Shown: piece by piece, positions 6,529 through 13,287 of the stretch
Layout of the letters: every line of letters begins with the position of its first letter
How positions within the stretch are numbered: position 1 is the first letter of the stretch
Assembly (NCBI GenBank): GCA_035465695.1
Contig: DATIVR010000066.1
Coordinates: forward strand, 1 to 13,287
Length of the DNA stretch: 13,287 nucleotides
Direction: 5' to 3'
From: DASUBN01 sp035465695
Lineage (GTDB): Bacteria; Pseudomonadota; Gammaproteobacteria; Natronospirales; REEB76
Translations under genes and position numbers: made by a program
The notes under the pieces: model-generated
Databases searched by the model: none
What the model saw: only the letters and a program-made list of their open reading frames with translations
Told to the model about the DNA's origin: nothing

Positions 6529-8721
6529 CTAGTGTCTCGGAGCCGCGGCGATGCCGAGGTTGTATGCCAGGAACGCCCACACATCCGCCGTCTGCGCGAT
6601 GCGCTTGTCGGTGGGCATGTAGTTGTGACTGGTCTTGGTCTCGATCCGCACCAATATCGGGTTATCACAGGTTTGGGCCGCTTGCAGGGCCGCCGCGAAC
6701 TTGTAGGTATGGCTCGGGACTACGCGGTCATCGTGGTCTGCGGTGGTGAGCAGCGTGGGTGGATAGCAGGTCCCCGGCTTCACGTTCTGTACCGGCGAAT
6801 AAGCGCGCAGCCACTGGAAGGCCTTCGGGTCGTCGGAGGAACCGTACTCCGAGACCCAGAGATTGCCGCCGGAGAACTTCTGATAGCGCAGCATGTCCAT
6901 GACGCCCGCACCGCCATAGGCCGCGCCGAACAGCTGTGGGCTCTCGGTGATGCTGGCGCCCACCAACAGACCGCCGTTGGAATAGCCGGATATCCCGAGT
7001 TGTTTCACGGTGGTGTAGTGCTGCGCGACCAGGTACTTCGCTGCCCAGGCGTAATCGTCAAACACATTCTGTTTCTTGCCGAACATGCCGGCGGAATGCC
7101 AGGTCTCGCCATACTCGCCGCCGCCGCGGAGGTTTGGCACCGCATATACGCCACCCAGTTCCAGCCACACCGGCAGGATCGGGTTGAAGGACGGTGTGAT
7201 GCTGATATCGAAGCCGCCGTAGGCATAGAGCAGCGTCGGGTTCTTGCCGTCCAGTTTCAGGCCTTTCTTCGCCACGATGAACATGGGCACCTTGGTGCCG
7301 TCTCTGGACGTGTAGAACACCTGCCGGGTCTCATAGGGCGAAGCGTCGAAGGGCACCTTGGGCTTGAAGAAGGTGCTGGTACTGCCGTCGTGCATGTCCA
7401 GGCGGAATACGCTGGTGGGATAGAGGTAGGAGGTGAAGCTGTAGAAAAGTTCCGGTGTGTCGTTGCGGCCGCTAAGGCCGGCAACCGTCCCCAAGTCCGG
7501 CAGCTTGAGCTGCCTCTTGAGCTGGCCATCGGTGGAATAGAGGTCCACCTGGCTCTTGGCGTCCACCAGATAGGACACCGCAATCTCCCCACCTACCAGG
7601 AACGAGCTGTCGATGGTGTTCTTGGATTCCGGCACCACCGTCTTCCAGTGTTTGGGATCGGGAGCCTCGAACTTGAAGGACACCACCTTGCGGTTGGGCG
7701 CGTCCTTGGAGGTCTGCAGGAACAGCGTGTCGCCCTCGTCATCCAAGGGTTGGTACTGTGCGTCATTGGCCGTGAACAGTGGCTTGATAGTCGCGCTGAT
7801 GTCGGGCTGCTTGGGATCGCCCAGGTCCGCGTAATAGAGCTCGTTCTGGGCATCGTTACCGTTGCTCAGGACGATGTAGAGATACCGACCGTCCTCGGAC
7901 ACCGAACCACCCACGATCCAGTCCGGCAAGTCGGGACGTGCGTAGATGAGCTTGTCTGCGCTCTGCGGAGTACCCAACACATGGTAGTAGAGCGTCTGAT
8001 CCTTGACCTGGCTGGCGATGGCCTTGCCTTCAGCTGGAGCCGGATAGCGCGAGTAGAAGAATCCCTTGTCGTCATTGGTCCAGGAGGCCGCGGAGAACTT
8101 GACCCATTTGATGTCGTCGGCCGTGTCCTTGCCAGTGTCGAGATCGCGCACATGCAGTTCCTCCCAATCGGAGCCGCCCTGGGACAGGCCGTAGGCGAAG
8201 TAACGCGCGCCGGTGGAGGGCGCCCAGGAGAGGAGGGCTACCGAGCCGTCCGGTGAAAGGGCGTTGGGGTCCATGACCAGCTTCGGCGCCGGGTCCTTCG
8301 GGTCCTGCATGTAGACTTCGGCTTGGTTCTGCAGGCCGGTGTTCCTGGTGAAGAACAGCTTGCCGCCTATGCGGTAGGGGGTGGTCACCTTCTCGTAGTT
8401 CCACAACGCCTTCAGCCGTTGCTGCATCCAGGGGCGCTCAGGGATCCTGTCGAGATAGGAGAAGGTCAGCTTGTTCTCGGCTGCCACCCACTTCGCCACC
8501 CCCGGGCTGTTGATGTCCTCCATCCATTCATAGGGTGCAGGCATCTTCACGCCGTGATAGTCATCGACAGTATCTGCGCGGCGTGCGGCGGGATAACCGC
8601 CTTTTGTGACGCCACGCGCGGCCTGCTGGGCAGCGCCCACGGTCGCCATAGGCGGAACCGCGTTGGCGAAGGCGATGATGGATACGAGTGACGAAGTCAG
8701 GAACGCCAGGACAATGCGCAT
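6529..8721 (-). CDS. Periplasmic prolyl oligopeptidase, family S9A
   Basis: The product has 730 residues. It cleaves peptides on the carboxyl side of proline. A signal peptide covers about 1-21 (FANA before VPP), so it acts in the periplasm or outside. The N-terminal helical part has the family's DDYHG and PYEWMED motifs, and a seven-bladed beta-propeller covers the middle. The catalytic domain follows: LLYAYGGF, then RGGGEYGETWH, and nucleophile S581 in GYSNGG. The acid is D664 or D665 in ADHDDRVVPSH, and H699 follows KTS. The spacing fits prolyl oligopeptidase, but H699 is followed by NYMP rather than the usual GAGKP. ATG 8721 is chosen because AGGAG (8729-8733) lies 7 nt upstream and it starts the signal peptide; an ATG at 8763 adds 14 atypical residues. 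Confidence 0.93.
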   Translation of the reverse strand: MRIVLAFLTSSLVSIIAFANAVPPMATVGAAQQAARGVTKGGYPAARRADTVDDYHGVKMPAPYEWMEDINSPGVAKWVAAENKLTFSYLDRIPERPWMQQRLKALWNYEKVTTPYRIGGKLFFTRNTGLQNQAEVYMQDPKDPAPKLVMDPNALSPDGSVALLSWAPSTGARYFAYGLSQGGSDWEELHVRDLDTGKDTADDIKWVKFSAASWTNDDKGFFYSRYPAPAEGKAIASQVKDQTLYYHVLGTPQSADKLIYARPDLPDWIVGGSVSEDGRYLYIVLSNGNDAQNELYYADLGDPKQPDISATIKPLFTANDAQYQPLDDEGDTLFLQTSKDAPNRKVVSFKFEAPDPKHWKTVVPESKNTIDSSFLVGGEIAVSYLVDAKSQVDLYSTDGQLKRQLKLPDLGTVAGLSGRNDTPELFYSFTSYLYPTSVFRLDMHDGSTSTFFKPKVPFDASPYETRQVFYTSRDGTKVPMFIVAKKGLKLDGKNPTLLYAYGGFDISITPSFNPILPVWLELGGVYAVPNLRGGGEYGETWHSAGMFGKKQNVFDDYAWAAKYLVAQHYTTVKQLGISGYSNGGLLVGASITESPQLFGAAYGGAGVMDMLRYQKFSGGNLWVSEYGSSDDPKAFQWLRAYSPVQNVKPGTCYPPTLLTTADHDDRVVPSHTYKFAAALQAAQTCDNPILVRIETKTSHNYMPTDKRIAQTADVWAFLAYNLGIAAAPRH

Positions 8722-8734
8722 CTCCAGTCTCCTA

Positions 8735-8757
8735 GGAAAGCGGATCCAACCGCTTCC
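8735..8757 (-). promoter_or_regulatory. Hairpin next to the prolyl oligopeptidase ribosome site
   Basis: On the minus strand GGAAGCGG pairs with CCGCTTTCC (one bulged T) around a 6-nt loop, ending one base before the AGGAG ribosome site. It could influence translation start or simply be chance in GC-rich DNA. Confidence 0.3.
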
Positions 8758-8833
8758 AAGCATAGACCGGGTGTGCCAAGGCTAGTAGGGAGGAAGGGAA
8801 GGAACTATCCCTTCGAGTCGTTGTCGCGGTGGT

Positions 8834-9127
8834 TCAGATGCGGCCGGCGTTCTCGAGCAGATCCATGCCCTTGTGCAGGTCCGATCCCAGGTTCTTCTCT
8901 TCCGCCAGGAACTGCACCGTATCCTTGTCCAGCTTGGCGCGGGCCTGGATGACCAGTGCATCCCAGTGCTTGGGTGTGTGGCCGTCGCGGCCGAGCCAGA
9001 GTATGGCTTTCAGCTCCGCCAGCTGGTCCTTGTCCATGCGCACCAGCATGCCCACCACGTTATCGAGCTCACCTTTCTCGGCATAGCCGATGAGTTCACG
9101 CACCTGGGCAGGTTTCAACGCCTTCAT
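8834..9127 (-). CDS. DUF3775 family protein
   Basis: This small soluble protein has 97 residues, no signal peptide and a predicted all-helical structure. The segment DQLAELKAILWLGRDG (about 34-49), followed by W55 and an ALVIQARA helix, matches DUF3775. That family has no known function and often describes proteins of about this size. The ribosome site before ATG 9127 is weak. It lies 72 bp downstream of the DUF4442 gene on the same strand, so read-through from that gene is possible. An imperfect hairpin with 7-bp arms (8793-8799 and 8808-8814) follows the stop, without a U-tract. Confidence 0.75.
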   Translation of the reverse strand: MKALKPAQVRELIGYAEKGELDNVVGMLVRMDKDQLAELKAILWLGRDGHTPKHWDALVIQARAKLDKDTVQFLAEEKNLGSDLHKGMDLLENAGRI

Positions 9128-9199
9128 GGACGACTCGCTTGCATACGATAGCCTCGGGGAGGGGATAAGCCTAGCGCAAAACCGGCTGGCCCGCGGCCT

Positions 9200-9706
9200 T
9201 CACAGTCCCTCGTTGGCGGGCGGCGTGGTGGCCTTCTTGTAACCCCTGGGCCGGATGGCCACGGTGTTGCGGATCAGCGTGCAGAGGCTGCCGTCCGTGA
9301 GGTAATAGCCGTATTCGAAGGTGGGAGTGGCGCGGCCGTGCTCCTTGAGCTCGGCAGCGATGGCGGCTTCCTCAGCCGGACCCATCTGAAAACGCAGTTC
9401 CAGGTCGGTACTGCCGCCCTTCTGGAAATCCACGCTCATGGCGCGGGTCCACACCGAGTAGCCGGGAAAAATCCGGGAGCAGGCGATGGCGGCGATGGGA
9501 TCCGCGAGGCAGGCCTGGAAGCCGCCGAACATCACGCCGCCGGGGTTGCGCGACACGCTGTTCAGCGGCAGGCGGATGCGCACCCTCCGCCAGCCGTCGC
9601 CGATCTCCAGCACCTTGACGCGCATCATGGCGAAGGCGGGGTATAGCTCGAGCCTGCGTCCCTCGGGGATGAACTTCAGGTTGGCAATGATGCGGGCGAG
9701 GGCCAT
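9200..9706 (-). CDS. DUF4442 hotdog-fold protein, possible acyl-CoA thioesterase
   Basis: The product has 168 residues. The family belongs to the hotdog-fold superfamily of acyl-CoA thioesterases and dehydratases. The arrangement GWRRVRIRLPLN, then RNPGGVMFGGFQACLADPIA, then GYSVWTRAMSVDFQKGG is the DUF4442 pattern. The GGVMFGG/ADP segment is the central hotdog helix where the active site usually lies. The substrate is not known. ATG 9706 is chosen because GGAGGAAG, close to an ideal ribosome site, immediately precedes it; the frame also runs open upstream to 9844, across the divergent gene. It starts 43 bp from the divergent DUF962 gene, which is also linked to fatty acids. Confidence 0.82.
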   Translation of the reverse strand: MALARIIANLKFIPEGRRLELYPAFAMMRVKVLEIGDGWRRVRIRLPLNSVSRNPGGVMFGGFQACLADPIAAIACSRIFPGYSVWTRAMSVDFQKGGSTDLELRFQMGPAEEAAIAAELKEHGRATPTFEYGYYLTDGSLCTLIRNTVAIRPRGYKKATTPPANEGL

Positions 9707-9749
9707 ACTTCCTCCGGCATCCATTCTACCGCCAGTCGAGGTGTCGAAT

Positions 9750-10217
9750 ATGCGCAGCATCCAAACCTGGCTGGATGAATACAGCGTCAGCCACATGAAC
9801 CCCACCAACAAGAAGATCCATTGGGTCTGCGTACCGCTGATCATGCTGAGCGTGCTGGGAATGCTGTGGAGCGCGCCGCGGCCCGCCTCCTTCGCCGGCC
9901 TGAGTCCTTATCTCAACTGGGCCACGCTGCTGATCGCACTCTCGCTCATCTACTATCTATTGCTGTCGGCGCGGCTCGCGGCGGGCATGCTGCTGGTGAG
10001 CGGGGCGATGTGCCTGGTGCTCGAGTTGCTGATGCGCCTGCCGTGGCCGCTGTTGTGGACCTCCGTGGCGATCTTCGTGGGCGCGTGGATCGGCCAATTC
10101 ATCGGCCACAAGATCGAAGGCCGCAAGCCGTCGTTCTTCAAGGACCTCCAGTTCCTGCTGATCGGTCCCGTCTGGCTGCTGGCGGACGCGTACAAGCGTC
10201 TGGGTTTCGCGTACTGA
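9750..10217 (+). CDS. DUF962 / Mpo1-like membrane protein
   Basis: The product has 155 residues. The founding member, yeast Mpo1, is an Fe(II)-dependent dioxygenase that shortens 2-hydroxy fatty acids by one carbon (alpha-oxidation). Family histidines are visible: H15, N20 and H24 in the SHMNPTNKKIHW segment, and H120 in FIGHKIEGRKPS. Four hydrophobic spans follow the pattern of the family at about 26-41, 57-72, 76-95 and 101-119, and a further hydrophobic stretch (133-144) ends the protein, so it is an inner-membrane protein. Whether it performs the Mpo1 reaction is inference. GAGGTG lies 6 nt before ATG 9750. The shared terminator hairpin follows 11 nt after the stop. Confidence 0.85.
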   Translation: MRSIQTWLDEYSVSHMNPTNKKIHWVCVPLIMLSVLGMLWSAPRPASFAGLSPYLNWATLLIALSLIYYLLLSARLAAGMLLVSGAMCLVLELLMRLPWPLLWTSVAIFVGAWIGQFIGHKIEGRKPSFFKDLQFLLIGPVWLLADAYKRLGFAY

Positions 10218-10221
10218 TACC

Positions 10222-10253
10222 AAAAAAAGCCCGCGGTGTCGCCACCGCGGGCT
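10222..10253 (-). terminator. Intrinsic terminator of the malic enzyme transcription unit
   Basis: Arms GCCCGCGGTG (10229-10238) and CACCGCGGGC (10243-10252) pair perfectly over 10 bp around TCGC, with an extra A-T pair at the base. Read on the minus strand the stem is followed by seven T (10222-10228), a textbook terminator 15 nt after the stop at 10268. For the plus-strand DUF962 gene the same hairpin has only TGCATTT behind it, so it may end that transcript less efficiently. Confidence 0.9.
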
Positions 10254-10267
10254 GCATTTCCCATTGC

Positions 10268-11212
10268 TCACTTCTTCACGAGAGCAGCCAAGGGCGCCAA
10301 GTCCATCTGCTTGTAGAGCGACATGGCGCGATTCAGATCGTCGCCTTCCACATCTACCGTCACGAACTGCACTACCGGCGAGGTTCCTGCCTGCCGCTGG
10401 TACTTGAGGATGACGCCGCTGTCGTCGTGCTTCTGACCCTTGTCATCGGTGCGGCTCCAGTCGTCCTTGGCCACCTGGACACCCTTGCCGAACACCACGA
10501 CGATGCGGCCCCTCGCTGCATCCAACTGGTTGCCTGGCGAGGAGAACGTGGCGGGCGCTTCGCACTGGTAAGCCACGGCGCCGGGCACGGCGATAGGCTT
10601 CGGCGAGCCGTAACATGTGGCATCGCCCGCATCGTTGATGGCGATGCGCACTTTCGCTTGCCGGTCCCGTTGCAGCGCATTCATCGCATCGGTCTGGGGG
10701 GCATTCATCTCCGCCTGCAACTTGCTGATCTTCGCATTCAAGGCGTCGCTCTGTTTGCCGATCGCGTCCATCGCCCTGTAATCCTGCTTCTGGGCGGCGG
10801 CGGTGCTCTTCTCGATGAGTGCTTGCTCCTGCGCCAGGAGCCCATCCAGTTCCTTCTGTTTGGCGGGGTCCGGTTGCATCTGCATCGCTTGCTGCATCTT
10901 TTCCGCGTCCGCCTTGGTGGTGGGGCGCTCGTAACCCATGTCCAGCCCGATGTAGTAGTCCTGCGTCTCGCCACAGAGGTATTCCGGGACATCGGTATAA
11001 CCGGGATCCAGCTTCTCTTTGTCCGCGGCGCTGTACTGCCAGCCGGCTGGCGGCTTGGGCAGGACCGCGCGCAGCACCTTAAAATGACTGCTGTAATAGG
11101 CCGTCTCCTTGGCATTGGGAGCTCGCTGGGGACCCTCTGCGCATTCCGCATGGGCGACAGAGGCACCCACCAGACCAACAAGACCTATCAGGCTGAGTAC
11201 GGCTTTTCTCAT
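10268..11212 (-). CDS. Uncharacterised periplasmic protein with central coiled coil
   Basis: The product has 314 residues and I do not recognise a family. Residues 1-22 are a signal peptide ending AHA before Glu23. The mature protein has four cysteines (C24, C80, C200, C217), enough for two disulfides, consistent with the periplasm. Residues about 100-185 are Gln/Lys/Ala-rich and likely a helical coiled coil. They separate an N-terminal part (VPEYLCGET, YYIGLDMGY) from a C-terminal beta-rich part (about 187-290). ATG 11212 is preferred: GAGGGG lies 6 nt upstream, whereas it directly abuts the alternative ATG at 11218. It begins 22 bp after the malic enzyme stop and ends just before a strong terminator, so the two are probably co-transcribed. 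Confidence 0.82.
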   Translation of the reverse strand: MRKAVLSLIGLVGLVGASVAHAECAEGPQRAPNAKETAYYSSHFKVLRAVLPKPPAGWQYSAADKEKLDPGYTDVPEYLCGETQDYYIGLDMGYERPTTKADAEKMQQAMQMQPDPAKQKELDGLLAQEQALIEKSTAAAQKQDYRAMDAIGKQSDALNAKISKLQAEMNAPQTDAMNALQRDRQAKVRIAINDAGDATCYGSPKPIAVPGAVAYQCEAPATFSSPGNQLDAARGRIVVVFGKGVQVAKDDWSRTDDKGQKHDDSGVILKYQRQAGTSPVVQFVTVDVEGDDLNRAMSLYKQMDLAPLAALVKK

Positions 11213-11234
11213 GTTCATCCCCTCTGCTGTGCTG

Positions 11235-12542
11235 TTATTCGCAAGCCCCGCTGGCGATGGCCGATTCCTTCACGGCCAGCGATACTTCCGCGTGCACGCT
11301 GATGTCCAGCGGATCCGGCAGCAACTCCTCGGCGGGCGCCAGCTCCGCGAGCTTGGTGGCAGCCGCGAAGAACATGGCGTCGGTGAAGCGCTTGGCGCGG
11401 GCATCCAATGCGCCTCGGAATAGTGCGGGGTAACCCAGCGCATTGTTTACGCTGCGTCCATCGGTGGCATAGGCCGCGCCGGCCTCCAGGGCACGGCGCG
11501 CGCTGATCTCAGGCTCGGGGTTGGAGAGCGCGAAGATGATCTGGCCTTTGCGCACCATCCCGGGGAGGATCAGTCCCTTCACGCCGGTGGTGGCGATCAC
11601 GATGTCCGATTGCTGCATCACCTGTTCCAGCGTGGCGCGCTTGCCGCCCATGCGCTCCACCCGCGAAAGTGCCTCCTCGCGTCGGTCGGCGCCGAGCACC
11701 GCTTTCACACCGTACTGATGCAGCAGGCGGACGATGCCGATGCCGGCCGCGCCGAGGCCGATCTGGCCCACCACGGCGGACTTAAGGTCGCGTTTCACAC
11801 GTCGCGTCGCCGAGATGAGTCCCGCCAATGTCACCACCGCGGTGCCATGCTGATCATCGTGTAGCACCGGTTTCTTCAGGCGTTTGATCAGCTGTTCCTC
11901 GACCTCGAAGCACTCCGGGGCGGCGATGTCCTCGAGGTGGATGGCGCCGAACGAGGACTCGATGGCCATCACTGTATCGATGATCCGTTTCGCGTCCGTG
12001 TCCGTGAGCAGGATCGGGATGCCGGAGATGCGGGTGAACTTGGCGTAGATCATGGCCTTGCCTTCCATCACCGGAAGGCCGGCTAGGCTGCCGATGTGTC
12101 CCAGCCCCAACACCGCGGTGCCATTGGTCACGATGCCCACGGTGTTGCCGAGGTTGGTGTACTCCCAGGCTTTGGCCGGATCCGCCTGGATGGCGAGGCT
12201 GACCCGCGCCACCCCGGGGGTATAAAGGTCGCGCAGCTGCTGGATGGCATCCAACGGCACCTTGGCGACCATCTCGATCTTGCCGCCTTTATGACGGTCG
12301 AACACCCGGTCGGACTTGCCGATGATCTTGGCATTGGGCAGCGCGTTGATCTTGTCGTAGAGGCTGCGGTCCGCATCCTCGTCCATCTCAATGGTGACTT
12401 CCCAGACCGTCTTGTCCTGGTGGCGCCGCACCGCGTGTAGATGCTCCACCACGAGATTCGCCTCACCAATGACCGCCAGCACTTTGGCCAGGCTGCCCGG
12501 CTTGTGCTGCGACTCGATGAGCAATATCTCGGGGATTCTCAT
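11235..12542 (-). CDS. Malic enzyme with N-terminal ACT domain
   Basis: The product has 435 residues. It oxidatively decarboxylates malate to pyruvate, producing NADH or NADPH in the cytoplasm. Residues 1-75 form an ACT-like domain (PGSLAKVLAVIGEANLVVEH), normally a small-ligand regulatory module. The malic domain has YTPGVA (107-112, with the catalytic Tyr107). NGTAVLGLGHIGSLAG (140-155) and EGKAMIYAKF (160-169) follow, and the metal site is E204-D205 plus D229/D230 in HDDQHGTA. The cofactor domain has GLGAAG (262-267), SNP (340-342) and NNALGYP (366-372). Cofactor preference cannot be settled: an acidic D286 is followed by two Arg. AGGAAA lies 6 nt before the ATG. The gene is divergent from a glutaryl-CoA dehydrogenase gene. 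Confidence 0.93.
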   Translation of the reverse strand: MRIPEILLIESQHKPGSLAKVLAVIGEANLVVEHLHAVRRHQDKTVWEVTIEMDEDADRSLYDKINALPNAKIIGKSDRVFDRHKGGKIEMVAKVPLDAIQQLRDLYTPGVARVSLAIQADPAKAWEYTNLGNTVGIVTNGTAVLGLGHIGSLAGLPVMEGKAMIYAKFTRISGIPILLTDTDAKRIIDTVMAIESSFGAIHLEDIAAPECFEVEEQLIKRLKKPVLHDDQHGTAVVTLAGLISATRRVKRDLKSAVVGQIGLGAAGIGIVRLLHQYGVKAVLGADRREEALSRVERMGGKRATLEQVMQQSDIVIATTGVKGLILPGMVRKGQIIFALSNPEPEISARRALEAGAAYATDGRSVNNALGYPALFRGALDARAKRFTDAMFFAAATKLAELAPAEELLPDPLDISVHAEVSLAVKESAIASGACE

Positions 12543-12684
12543 GGTTTTCCTGGGGTTACATGCGACTGGGCGGCGGTGCCGGGGCTGTTACGGTATCATA
12601 TGCGCCCCCTGCGGCAGCCCGATGGCCGTCGGATTCCCTCTTACGACAAAGACTTACGCGCGCAACGCGTTCTTGGGAGTGTTT
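12543..12684. promoter_or_regulatory. Divergent promoter region, malic enzyme / glutaryl-CoA dehydrogenase
   Basis: This 142-bp gap must start both transcripts. Overlapping -10 candidates are visible: TATCAT on the plus strand (12594-12599) and TATGAT on the minus strand (12595-12600), each five of six matches. Neither has a convincing -35 box. No operator palindrome is clear. Confidence 0.3.
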
Positions 12685-13287
12685 GTGAAATCGCTGAATC
12701 CGATGGATTTGTACGACGTCCGTGGCCTGCTCTCGGAAGAGGAGCAGCTGGTACAAGACACCACCGCCCGTTTCGTGGACGACAAGGTGCTGCCCATCAT
12801 CGGCGAGTGCTTCGAGAAGGGTCGCTTCCCCAAGGAGTTGATTCCGGAGATCGCATCCTTAGGATTGCTCGGCAGTTCCATCCAGGGTTACGACTGCGCC
12901 GGCCTCAACGGCGTGTCCTATGGGCTCATCTGCCAGGAGCTGGAGCGCGGCGACTCGGGCCTGCGCAGCTTCGTCTCCGTGCAGTCTTCCCTGGTGATGT
13001 ATCCGATATATAGCTACGGCTCCGAAGAGCAGAAGCAGAAGTGGCTGCCGGCCATGGCGCGCGGCGAGAAGATCGGCTGCTTCGGTCTCACCGAGCCCCA
13101 CGGCGGGTCGGACCCCTCCAACATGAAGACCACCGCCAAGAAGAACGCCAGCGGCGACTGGGTGCTGAACGGCGCCAAGATGTGGATCACCAACGGCACC
13201 ATCGCCGATGTAGCGGTCGTGTGGGCCCAGACCGAGCAGGGTGTCCGCGGCTTCCTGGTGGAGAAGGGCACCAAGGGCTTCGACGCC
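12685..13287 (+). CDS. gcdH: Glutaryl-CoA dehydrogenase (partial, C-terminus off the right edge)
   Basis: 201 residues are visible of an expected roughly 390. This flavoprotein converts glutaryl-CoA to crotonyl-CoA in lysine and tryptophan breakdown, passing electrons to electron-transfer flavoprotein. The acyl-CoA dehydrogenase N-terminal helical domain (about 1-110) contains GLRSFVSVQSSLVMYPIYSY, whose Arg and MSVQSSLVM-like context is typical of glutaryl-CoA dehydrogenases rather than general acyl-CoA dehydrogenases. The middle domain has GCFGLTEP and GGSDP, the flavin-contact segment, then GAKMWITNG. The catalytic Glu lies beyond the window. GTG 12685 is chosen because GGGAG lies 5 nt upstream; the ATG at 12703 would be 23 nt from that site. 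The gene is divergent from the malic enzyme gene. Confidence 0.9.
   Translation, partial: MKSLNPMDLYDVRGLLSEEEQLVQDTTARFVDDKVLPIIGECFEKGRFPKELIPEIASLGLLGSSIQGYDCAGLNGVSYGLICQELERGDSGLRSFVSVQSSLVMYPIYSYGSEEQKQKWLPAMARGEKIGCFGLTEPHGGSDPSNMKTTAKKNASGDWVLNGAKMWITNGTIADVAVVWAQTEQGVRGFLVEKGTKGFDA

Noticed and set aside
6499..8256. 585-codon plus-strand frame opposite the prolyl oligopeptidase gene
   Set aside because: It is the antisense shadow of a clearly conserved gene; long antisense frames are expected in GC-rich coding DNA, and its product resembles nothing.
9821..11302. 493-codon plus-strand frame across the DUF962 gene, the terminator and the unknown periplasmic gene
   Set aside because: It runs through a terminator and three well-supported features in other frames, so it is not a fused gene.

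Overview
The window is GC-rich, gene-dense chromosomal DNA with strong third-position G/C bias. It looks like a Gammaproteobacterium, probably near Xanthomonadales or Nevskiales. That placement is inferred from protein style only; there is no rRNA or other phylogenetic marker. I see no transposase, integrase, phage gene, tRNA, rRNA or CRISPR array. The window holds thirteen protein genes, of which two run off the edges.

Left part (1-3669). A secreted, possibly metal-binding peptidase-like protein runs off the left edge on the minus strand. It is preceded by a long, hairpin-rich untranslated leader. Divergent from it is a DUF2062 inner-membrane protein. A 502-residue alpha/beta hydrolase follows on the minus strand.

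Centre (3697-9127). A plus-strand operon encodes a LemA-family lipoprotein, an exported TPM-domain protein with a membrane anchor and a glycine-rich tail, and a second TPM-domain membrane protein. A run of minus-strand genes follows: a small ankyrin-repeat protein, a periplasmic S9A prolyl oligopeptidase and a DUF3775 protein.

Right part (9200-13287). A DUF4442 hotdog-fold protein (minus) and a DUF962/Mpo1-like membrane protein (plus) start only 43 bp apart, and both families point to fatty-acid chemistry. A clear intrinsic terminator at 10222-10253 ends a minus-strand transcription unit. That unit comprises an ACT-domain malic enzyme and, 22 bp downstream, an unknown periplasmic protein. Divergent from the malic enzyme is a glutaryl-CoA dehydrogenase gene cut by the right edge.

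The window therefore mixes envelope and secreted functions (peptidase-like protein, LemA/TPM, prolyl oligopeptidase) with central and fatty-acid metabolism (malic enzyme, glutaryl-CoA dehydrogenase, Mpo1-like, hotdog protein). I found no convincing new multi-gene system. The best leads are the structured leader with its HExxE-type secreted protein, the Mpo1-like/DUF4442 divergent pair, and the uncharacterised protein joined to the malic enzyme gene.
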